Part shown: in pieces, positions 1 to 6,013 of the stretch
Layout: every line of letters starts with the position of its first letter
Position numbering within the stretch: the stretch's first letter is position 1
Source: Bacteroidales bacterium
GTDB lineage: Bacteria > Bacteroidota > Bacteroidia > Bacteroidales > UBA10428
Direction: 5' to 3'
Length of the DNA: 10,485 nt
Assembly (NCBI GenBank): GCA_003508755.1
Contig: DNTK01000087.1
Coordinates: forward strand, 1 to 10,485
The notes under the pieces: generated by a model
What the model was told of the DNA's origin: nothing
Databases searched by the model: none
What the model saw: the letters and a program-made list of their open reading frames with translations, nothing else
Made by a program: the position numbers and the translations under genes

Positions 1-1
1 G

Positions 2-451
2 TCCTACAGAATGCAAATTACTGAGAACTGGAGAATCAGAACCTATTATGAACCAGCTTTACCTACCGTACAAAAAAATTCTTATTTATGGCCCAGGGTG
101 TTTGAGAATTACTTCTTAAAATTTAAAGGCTTCGCTGCCAATGGATTGATATTTGCCGGTAGTGTGCATCAATATGCTCAAACGAATGAAGAACTTATTA
201 CCTCCGGTATTGCCTCTATTCAGGAGTTGATTAAAAGCGATAACTACTACCTGTACCTTATTCCCAGGCCTACTTATATTGAGCAGAATTTCAATGGCGA
301 TTATTACAATACCATTCGCAATAATCAACTTGCTGCCGCAGCAAACAGGCAATGGAAAATTATAAATACCCTGGATATTATGCCCGACGGCAATTATCAG
401 AACTTTTCTGCTAAACTTGTTGAGAGCTTAATTCGGGAAGAAAACGAATAG
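2..451 (+). CDS. Unrecognised protein, C-terminal part (5' end cut by window edge)
   Basis: The reading frame is open from base 2 to a TAG stop at 449-451, with no stop before the first Met codon at base 11. The real start therefore probably lies outside the window, and only the last ~149 residues are visible. There is no signal peptide or membrane segment in this part. It is rich in Tyr, Asn and aromatic residues. A stretch reading YYLYLIPRPTYIEQ is followed by a helix-like segment and a final 'NTLDIMPDGNYQNFSAKLVESL' region. The last part loosely recalls the D..H plus C-terminal helix end of SGNH-type hydrolases, but no catalytic Ser or Asp-x-x-His is visible, so this is only a guess. It converges on the minus-strand beta-barrel gene across a shared terminator. 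The reading frame is probably real; the function is unknown. Confidence 0.6.
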   Translation, partial: SYRMQITENWRIRTYYEPALPTVQKNSYLWPRVFENYFLKFKGFAANGLIFAGSVHQYAQTNEELITSGIASIQELIKSDNYYLYLIPRPTYIEQNFNGDYYNTIRNNQLAAAANRQWKIINTLDIMPDGNYQNFSAKLVESLIREENE

Positions 452-468
452 AAAAAACAAGGTAAAAA

Positions 469-498
469 AAAGCTGCTGCAGTAAAATGCAGCAGCTTT
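469..498. terminator. Bidirectional Rho-independent terminator
   Basis: A perfect 12-bp inverted repeat (469-480 with 487-498) encloses a 6-nt loop, gtaaaa. The core is GC-rich (gctgctgc). An A-run (464-470) precedes it, which is a U-run for leftward transcripts, and the rightward copy ends in ttt. It sits 17 nt after the stop of the left-edge gene and 3 nt from the stop of the minus-strand gene ending at 502, so it can serve both convergent genes. Confidence 0.9.
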
Positions 499-501
499 GT
501 A

Positions 502-1203
502 TTAGAAGTATTCGTTTTTAAAGAGATCAAAATGTATTGTAAAATAGATGAACGACATGGTCGGCGATAGCTGCAACCCACGCAACTCAGAACCATTTCC
601 AGGTTCCGACTCCAATTTTTTTACGTAATCATGATTGATCATATCGAAAAACATGTGTTCAAATTTATAGCCAAGTGTAAAGTACCAGAATCTGCATTCG
701 ATGCCTGTTGCAAAAATCAGATTGTGTCTGTTTTGCTCACTGTAAAGCTTGTACACGAGATTGTCCTGATGACTTTTTCGTTTCATTTGGGAGGTAAATT
801 CATAAAATAAACCATAGTTAAAAGAAACGACAAACTCACCCGGAGTTCCACCAAATTGATGGTGCTTTAAATACCCCATCCTCCATGCAAAACGGTTTAG
901 GTAAGCATGTACATCGTAATTCTCAAGGGTGTGGGTTTCCATATTCAGGTAGCTAGAATAGTTTTTGAACCCGATGGAATCGAATCGTAATCCCATATAC
1001 AACTGGTGGGCCTGCCGGCCTTCATTGGAAAACCACCTTACAAAAACCCCATGCATCATCGATTGCATATTTTGGTCATAGCCTTCGGGTACATTGAACC
1101 GGTTCTTGGCTCCGATATCCATTTGATAGCCAAAACCCACTCCCTGAGCATTTAACTGCAGGGAAAACAGTATAATTAACAGTGAGAATAGAAGTCTTCT
1201 CAT
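502..1203 (-). CDS. Predicted outer-membrane beta-barrel protein
   Basis: This 233-aa protein starts at an ATG. Residues 1-19 form a signal peptide (Arg-rich start, Leu/Ile core, LNA|Q cleavage), so it is exported. The mature part is full of alternating aromatic and polar strands such as VGFGYQMDI, HQLYMGLRFD, FVVSFNYGLFYEF, HNLIFATGIECRF, FTLGYKFEHMF and FIYFTIHFDLF, the pattern of a small outer-membrane beta-barrel. No specific family is recognised. The start is 5 nt after the stop of the upstream 562-aa lipoprotein gene, so the two are almost certainly co-transcribed; no promoter fits in that gap. It could anchor or partner the lipoprotein at the outer membrane, which is inference from gene order only. 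A C-terminal Phe (NEYF) is consistent with an outer-membrane insertion signal. The alternative is a soluble periplasmic beta protein. Confidence 0.82.
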   Translation of the reverse strand: MRRLLFSLLIILFSLQLNAQGVGFGYQMDIGAKNRFNVPEGYDQNMQSMMHGVFVRWFSNEGRQAHQLYMGLRFDSIGFKNYSSYLNMETHTLENYDVHAYLNRFAWRMGYLKHHQFGGTPGEFVVSFNYGLFYEFTSQMKRKSHQDNLVYKLYSEQNRHNLIFATGIECRFWYFTLGYKFEHMFFDMINHDYVKKLESEPGNGSELRGLQLSPTMSFIYFTIHFDLFKNEYF

Positions 1204-1208
1204 AATGT

Positions 1209-2897
1209 TTAGTTAATGGTTATATTTCTTATTTCAACATTATCGTTGCCAAAACTAAACATGCCATCTTTTATATAAATCCATTCCAGGTTATGGAATC
1301 CGGGCTCCACATTTACCGAGTAGTTTTTCCATTCTGTATCGCCACTTTCTCCATTAATAAGTACTTCGCCATCGATATTAAAGTTGAACTTATCGTAGCC
1401 ATATTCGGAGCTTACTTTGTACTCAAAAGAAAGCAATACCCTGTTTGTATTAAAAAGAGTTGCCGTCATCGAAGTGGTTTCATTATCATTGATATCAGGA
1501 CTTTGATAATGCCCACTACCAATCACATCCCATGCTGATGTTACAATTAATTCCTGGGTGACAAACTCATCCAAATCGCTCACAACAACATCTGTGGTGG
1601 CGGGTATTTTTTTCTTTTTACTATTATTTGGAGTTACTACCAGAAGCGAATCGTATTCATTTTGCACAAGGTACAACCCGGTTGCTTCTCCCGGGTTCAT
1701 GGTTTTACCCAGGTATTTTCCATCCTCTGTAGTTAACATTAATACTTCAGTGGTGTTGTTGGTTACACTAATTTCTTTGTGCTTACCACCCACATATAGT
1801 TCGGCAGTATGTGATTGAACAATGTTTACATTTTTAAAAGAAATAATGCTTGTGCTGCCATCCAGCGATTTGGCTGTAATGGTATAACTCTGCTCTGGAA
1901 TTAAGAAAGTAGTGGAGTTATTGGCCGGGATTATAGAAAGCCCATCGGGTGAGCCATCTACTTTGGCAATGCTCTCAATGAGCTGGTCATTTGCAAAAAT
2001 GCTAATCGGATCAGCTGTCGCATTTTCGATATTGAGATAGCCATATTTTCCGACAACACTCACATAAACCGGCACATCAATTTCAACTTCTTTGTGCTCG
2101 GCATTCACTACAATATAGTCAGATTCATCCCATCCAATCTCGGTAATTTCGCTCGATGGCGAGTTTGGATCAGAATACCAGTAGCGATAAAACAGGTAAT
2201 GAGCTCCAAAGTCAATGCTGACTTTTTTGTCTTCAACACCCGGTTGTATCGATGCTAACCGCGCTCCTGTCTTGCTATTAAGGTACACATCTACCTGGTA
2301 GATAACTTCCTGGTTGTACTCGTCAAAGCTGGGGTAAGTAAGTAAAAGTGTTCCGGAACTGGTATTTACATCGCTGTCAGTAATGCGCCAATTTGCTCTT
2401 TCGGTTTCAAGTGTGGTGTTCGAAAGGGCTACACTCCACTGGCGGTAAACATTATCGAGATTTGGGTCAGCAACATCGCCCACCTCATTTGATTTCCATA
2501 CCTGTAGCACTAAAACCGAATTGGTTTGGTTGGGAATATTCACTATAAAATTTTCAGTATTGGCAGGTATACAGGTAACATAGGAAAGTTCGTTGAAAAG
2601 GAAGAGTATGTCGCCTGTTTCGTTGGTTACCGACAGATTACCCTCCAATACCGGATTGCAATCGCCAACCGATAAACTGTCGTAGATGCACGAACCATCG
2701 TCCAGTACGGCATTCCGATCATAATTCGAAGCACTTGGATTGGTACATCCTTCAGCATATATACACGAGTTATCCGGAATATCGGCTGCTACACTATAAT
2801 TTAGTGCGTTCTGATCCATACATCCTTCGCGTAACACTTCACACTGACTGAAAAATACCGAGCTTATAACAAATAAAACAACAGATATTCTTTTCAT
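1209..2897 (-). CDS. Large surface lipoprotein with Cys-framed repeats and jelly-roll-like C-terminal domain
   Basis: This is a 562-aa lipoprotein. The signal sequence (1-18) ends in a divergent lipobox, FFSQC, placing the lipidated Cys at 19; Glu at +1 fits Bacteroidota surface-export signals. Two 25-residue-period repeats follow (25-47 and 50-72), each starting GC and ending S-C-I-Y with N-Y in the middle. They match the 'GCTDPxAxNY...DDGSC' repeat seen in secreted Bacteroidota proteins, and the Cys pairs 26/45 and 51/70 probably form disulphides. Residues ~87-370 are paralogous to the neighbouring 337-aa lipoprotein, sharing NIPN, LSN.T..E.RA.W, VDVYLNS..GA and KKV.ID.G. Residues ~449-562 resemble a galactose-binding or MAM-like jelly roll (SFEYKVSSE..YD.F.F.IDG, W, GFHNLEWIYIKD). 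No catalytic motif is seen. It is probably a surface binding or adhesion protein, co-transcribed with the downstream beta-barrel gene. Confidence 0.85.
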   Translation of the reverse strand: MKRISVVLFVISSVFFSQCEVLREGCMDQNALNYSVAADIPDNSCIYAEGCTNPSASNYDRNAVLDDGSCIYDSLSVGDCNPVLEGNLSVTNETGDILFLFNELSYVTCIPANTENFIVNIPNQTNSVLVLQVWKSNEVGDVADPNLDNVYRQWSVALSNTTLETERANWRITDSDVNTSSGTLLLTYPSFDEYNQEVIYQVDVYLNSKTGARLASIQPGVEDKKVSIDFGAHYLFYRYWYSDPNSPSSEITEIGWDESDYIVVNAEHKEVEIDVPVYVSVVGKYGYLNIENATADPISIFANDQLIESIAKVDGSPDGLSIIPANNSTTFLIPEQSYTITAKSLDGSTSIISFKNVNIVQSHTAELYVGGKHKEISVTNNTTEVLMLTTEDGKYLGKTMNPGEATGLYLVQNEYDSLLVVTPNNSKKKKIPATTDVVVSDLDEFVTQELIVTSAWDVIGSGHYQSPDINDNETTSMTATLFNTNRVLLSFEYKVSSEYGYDKFNFNIDGEVLINGESGDTEWKNYSVNVEPGFHNLEWIYIKDGMFSFGNDNVEIRNITIN

Positions 2898-2981
2898 GGT
2901 TTTAATTTCATTTGGTTGATCTATTCATAAAGATGAATTATAGAGGCCTTTTGAGTATTTCGAATATCTAATCAAAAAGCA

Positions 2982-3012
2982 TGGTACATTCCACATTTTG
3001 CGGAATGTACCA
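2982..3012 (-). terminator. Rho-independent terminator after the 337-aa lipoprotein gene
   Basis: A perfect 11-bp inverted repeat (2982-2992 with 3002-3012) has a 9-nt loop and begins 9 nt past the stop at 3022. On the minus strand it is followed by TGCTTTTTG, a U-run. It separates the two lipoprotein genes transcriptionally, so the 562-aa gene should have its own promoter between 2898 and about 2981. No convincing TAnnTTTG element was found there. Confidence 0.85.
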
Positions 3013-3021
3013 GACTGATTA

Positions 3022-4035
3022 TTATTCACCATCAACCACCCATGTGGTTGTTTCGTCAGCTGTAAGCGTTATTGTTTCGGGGCCGTCAATTACGTCAACA
3101 CCTGCAAGAACTGTAGCTGTCATGGTTACATTGATTTGAGTAGCTTCTTCCTCATTAATCGGAATGTAATAAGTATAGCTGCTATATTCTGCAATAGTGG
3201 AAAGGTTCTGAGTGCTTCCGGTTTCGAGGTAGCATACATTCTCAATTTCAGTTCCATTTACCTGAATTCTTACAGGTTCTGCTAAATCATTCTGAACGGT
3301 AAGGCCCGCATATTTAGTTCCGGTATTCTGAGCATCATTCAGGTGAGGAATAACCATGGTAATATCTTTTCTGCCCTCGTTAAGAACCAGCCAAATTGGT
3401 TTAGGAGTTCCATTAATGTCCTGGGTTGTAATTCTTCCTACCTCTTCGAAGGCGGTAGCATCATTCTGGTCGCTGGTCCAGTACAAGTAATTCAGTGTGT
3501 AGTTGCCATAATCGATACCTACTTTCTTATACTGATCTCCGGGTTTCATGGTGGAAATTTTTGCTCCCTCGAAGCTGTTCAGATAAACATCTACATTATC
3601 TTGCGTGCCACCATAATAAGATAAACTTAGTGTAGCAACATTTACATCAGGATCCAGGCCTTCAACATGCCAAGTGGCTCTGTCTTCGATATCAGTGCTG
3701 TTCGAAAGGGGTACAAGCCATCTTTTAAATGCAAGTGTAGGGTCGGGATTGCTCACATCGTCATGGACATCAATCCACTTAAATAAGTCAAGTTGTATGG
3801 TTGCTTCCGATTCGTTCGGTATATTCACCAGAAAATCGGTAGCCGAAGCAGGTATCTTTTTTATTACCACCTGGTCTTTATACAATACCAGTTGTTCATT
3901 GGAGTTGTTAATTATTAGCAGATTTCCTTGTGTATCGGGTTGATCTGGTTCGAAAACACCCGGATCTTTAATTATCTCACAAGAAGTTGCAAGAATAAGA
4001 GAAACAAACGTCAAATAAAAAAGTAATCGTTTCAT
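3022..4035 (-). CDS. Lipoprotein, short paralogue of the 562-aa neighbour
   Basis: This 337-aa protein has a clear lipoprotein signal: Lys-Arg start, hydrophobic core and lipobox ATSC with Cys 19, the same position as in the paralogue, followed by Glu. Residues ~37-335 align along their length with residues ~87-370 of the protein at 1209-2897. Shared blocks are GNL...NN, IPA.T.FLVNIPN, RWLVPLSNST..EDRATW, VDVYLNS.EGAKI..M.PG..YKKVGIDYG and YLYW.SD.N. It lacks the Cys-framed repeats and the C-terminal jelly-roll-like domain, so it represents the core module. The sequence is beta-rich, with a Thr-rich end (ITLTADETTTWVVDGE). No enzyme motif or known domain is recognised. It is followed by its own terminator, so although adjacent to its paralogue it is probably a separate transcription unit. 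The role is presumably at the cell surface; the ligand is unknown. Confidence 0.85.
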   Translation of the reverse strand: MKRLLFYLTFVSLILATSCEIIKDPGVFEPDQPDTQGNLLIINNSNEQLVLYKDQVVIKKIPASATDFLVNIPNESEATIQLDLFKWIDVHDDVSNPDPTLAFKRWLVPLSNSTDIEDRATWHVEGLDPDVNVATLSLSYYGGTQDNVDVYLNSFEGAKISTMKPGDQYKKVGIDYGNYTLNYLYWTSDQNDATAFEEVGRITTQDINGTPKPIWLVLNEGRKDITMVIPHLNDAQNTGTKYAGLTVQNDLAEPVRIQVNGTEIENVCYLETGSTQNLSTIAEYSSYTYYIPINEEEATQINVTMTATVLAGVDVIDGPETITLTADETTTWVVDGE

Positions 4036-4404
4036 ATTACATGTAGTTTAGTAAAACTTTATTTATAATTCTGATTTAAGGTTCCCAATTTTATTGTTAT
4101 GGTATAAGAGGATTAAATGGAATTGCTTAAAATATGTTAAGCCATAGTTTCCATTCTCGTTGTATAATATATTTTTATGTTGCATAGTACTGGTTTAGGG
4201 CTACAACTAGAGGTAAAACCAAATATGATGCCAAACTGTTTTAGTTTTGATTTTACTTGTTTATATTCAGAAGGACAAGGGCTGTAATGCAGGGTTGCAC
4301 AGGTTGGCAATAAATTTTAACTTTTTTTTGCAAATTTATTTTTTGTTGGTGATTAGATCGATATACTCGATAAGAGAAAGCTCTTCTGCAATACCCTTAT
4401 AAGG
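4036..4404. other. Intergenic region of 369 bp, AT-rich; candidate long leader of the 337-aa lipoprotein gene
   Basis: No convincing gene is present. It holds a nested inverted repeat at 4116-4155: an outer 7-bp arm (aatggaa/ttccatt) and an inner 6-bp arm (gcttaa/ttaagc) around aatatg. A short stem lies at 4372-4385 (aagag/ctctt), and a 10-bp palindrome, ccttataagg, sits at 4395-4404 immediately after the radical SAM stop. None of these has a good U-run on the minus strand, so no clear terminator for the upstream gene is visible. A T8 tract lies at 4322-4329. Confidence 0.5.
4331..4338 (-). promoter_or_regulatory. Candidate -7 element (TAAATTTG) for the 337-aa lipoprotein gene
   Basis: On the minus strand these bases read TAAATTTG, an exact match to the Bacteroidota -7 consensus TAnnTTTG. 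The expected -33 TTG is only approximated (TCG at the right distance). Using it would give a leader of nearly 290 nt containing the nested inverted repeat at 4116-4155. An 8-base degenerate match in AT-rich DNA can occur by chance, so confidence is low. Confidence 0.3.
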
Positions 4405-5277
4405 TTAAAAAAGGTCTAATTGCATCGGTGTATCAGGTTTCCAGAATTTCATGCGTTGCGAAAGATTGTTGAGTTGACATTTCTCATTCAACACCTTATA
4501 AAGTTTGTCGGCATTGGGCGAATTGCAATTATAACTATCTCCAAAGTATTTTTGATATTTTGCTTTAATACCCGGGAATTTTTCGTCTAACTTATGGTAA
4601 TAATATTCCCTATGTCCTTCACGCTGAGTCATTCCCATCCAGGAGATAATATAGTTACCACCGACATTTGCTACTGCATCTACTATTCCTGCAATGTTTT
4701 CTTTTGTATCGGTAATAAAGGGAAGCACTGGGGTTAAAACTGCCCCGGTATATATTCCTTGCTCACTGAGCGCGCGCATAACCAACAGGCGTTCGGAGGT
4801 CACAGGAGCAAAAGGTTCAATTTGTTTCGAGATTGAGTCGCTTATTGCAGTGATGGTAAATGATACAGCCACATAGGTTTTTGAAATGTCAGCAAGAATA
4901 TCAAGATCGCGCAGTACTAGATTACTTTTGGTAATAATATGTACCGGGTAGTTATATTTCCGAATTATCTTTAAAGCATTATGCGTTAGTTTTTCCTTTT
5001 TCTCAATGGGCATGTACGGATCATTCATACTGCCGGTGCCGATAGTACCTTTATTGCGCAGGCTCTTTAGTTTTTTTTCGAGTAATTCAATCGCATTCTT
5101 TTTAATCCGAATGTGAGAAAGGTCCCCAATCCGATATACTTTACTTCGAGTATCACAATAAATACATTGATGTTGACATCCCCGGTAAAGATTCATGTTG
5201 TATTTAATTCCGAAATAGGGATCAGGGCCACCTTTTAATGGAGAAAGTATCGATTTAGCTTCGATGTAATCAATCAT
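4405..5277 (-). CDS. SPL-like radical SAM protein with C-terminal clamp-binding-like motif
   Basis: This 290-aa protein belongs to the COG1533 / spore photoproduct lyase-like radical SAM group. The [4Fe-4S] ligands are C34-x3-C38-x2-C41 in GCQHQCIYC, preceded by the family-typical NLYRGC. A GSMNDPYMPIEK segment (82-93), typical of this group, and a TKS.L..RD strand/helix (116-124) follow. Such proteins cleave SAM reductively to a 5'-deoxyadenosyl radical; the substrate of this subgroup is unknown, and it is not a true spore photoproduct lyase by context. The last five residues are QLDLF (286-290), exactly the QL[S/D]LF pattern by which bacterial proteins bind the DNA polymerase beta clamp. 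That would fit a DNA-linked role, which is inference. The gene starts at an ATG 22 nt after the SemiSWEET-VOC fusion gene and is probably co-transcribed with it. No Shine-Dalgarno sequence is seen. Confidence 0.9.
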   Translation of the reverse strand: MIDYIEAKSILSPLKGGPDPYFGIKYNMNLYRGCQHQCIYCDTRSKVYRIGDLSHIRIKKNAIELLEKKLKSLRNKGTIGTGSMNDPYMPIEKKEKLTHNALKIIRKYNYPVHIITKSNLVLRDLDILADISKTYVAVSFTITAISDSISKQIEPFAPVTSERLLVMRALSEQGIYTGAVLTPVLPFITDTKENIAGIVDAVANVGGNYIISWMGMTQREGHREYYYHKLDEKFPGIKAKYQKYFGDSYNCNSPNADKLYKVLNEKCQLNNLSQRMKFWKPDTPMQLDLF

Positions 5278-5299
5278 GTGGGTGATGTATTACTGTGCT

Positions 5300-5929
5300 T
5301 TAAATTGTAATTTCCACCAGGTTTCCTTCCGGGTCCTTAATTACACTCTCATAATATCCATCGCCGGTGCTGCGCGGATAGCTGGCAATTTCAACACCTT
5401 TTTTCTCAACTTTATGGGTTAATTCATCAACGCGATGCTTACTGCCAACAGAAATACTTATGTGCCCCCAGGAATTGTTTAAGGCAGGAACACCCTTATT
5501 CATTAATTCAATTCGGGCTCCGGAAGAGAGCACCAGAAAATAAGAAGTGAATCGTTTAGCGGGATTATGATACCGTCTGCCTGCTTTTGCATCAAAAACG
5601 TCGCAGTAAAAATCCTTCATTTCCTCCAGATTATTTGTCCAGATTGCAATGTGTTCGATCTTCTTTGCCTGGCTTGGTTTGAATATATAAAATAAAATAA
5701 TGGAAGCTAAACAAATTGTTACCCCATTGGCTAAAATAATAGGAAGATCATGAATAAGAATACCATATATAAGCCATAATAATATGCCCGAGCATAAAAG
5801 TGTAAACATGGCTGGCGATAAATCATCGGTTGATTTTGTCTTCCATGTTTTTATTGCTTGCGGAAGAAAGGCAATCGTTGTAAGGCTGGCAGCAATTAAA
5901 CCAATTACGCTAATGAGTGTTTCCGGCAT
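5300..5929 (-). CDS. SemiSWEET sugar transporter fused to a VOC (glyoxalase-fold) domain
   Basis: This is one continuous 209-aa frame with two domains. Residues 1-83 are a SemiSWEET (PQ-loop/MtN3) module: three membrane helices (~5-24, ~41-59, ~63-83), the PQ motif at P23-Q24, and W52 and N68 spaced as the sugar-pocket Trp and Asn of characterised SemiSWEETs. Residues 89-209 are a vicinal-oxygen-chelate domain starting KIEHIAIWT and ending DPEGNLVEITI. H93, E141, H156 and E206 lie at the four metal-ligand positions used by glyoxalase I-type enzymes. The linker is only about five residues (PSQAK). Positive charges after helices 1 and 3 put the VOC domain in the cytoplasm. SemiSWEETs work as dimers and many VOC proteins also dimerise, so the fusion is structurally plausible. 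The substrate is unknown; transport coupled to conversion or sensing of a sugar-derived aldehyde is inference. The radical SAM gene follows 22 nt downstream. Confidence 0.9.
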   Translation of the reverse strand: MPETLISVIGLIAASLTTIAFLPQAIKTWKTKSTDDLSPAMFTLLCSGILLWLIYGILIHDLPIILANGVTICLASIILFYIFKPSQAKKIEHIAIWTNNLEEMKDFYCDVFDAKAGRRYHNPAKRFTSYFLVLSSGARIELMNKGVPALNNSWGHISISVGSKHRVDELTHKVEKKGVEIASYPRSTGDGYYESVIKDPEGNLVEITI

Positions 5930-6013
5930 GATGCTTTGAGTTTTGAGATTATTCTTCCAAAGTAATAAAAATACCCGGCAAATATTTGTTTTGGGAAGGT
6001 TAACTTAACACCT

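Noticed and set aside
4395..4404. Palindrome ccttataagg after the radical SAM stop as a terminator or operator
   Set aside because: It has no loop or U-run for a terminator, and a single 10-bp palindrome in AT-rich DNA is not enough to call an operator.
5650..5690. Possibility that the SemiSWEET and VOC domains are two genes merged by a frameshift
   Set aside because: The frame runs without interruption through the linker, both domains are complete, and no separate start or stop is found at the junction, so a real fusion is the simpler reading from this sequence.
5930..6013. Terminator or promoter between the kinase and SemiSWEET-VOC genes
   Set aside because: A weak aaggt/acctt stem near 5996-6014 has no U-run on the minus strand, and the TTACTTTG near the start is off-consensus with a badly spaced TTG. 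Whether this is an operon break cannot be decided.
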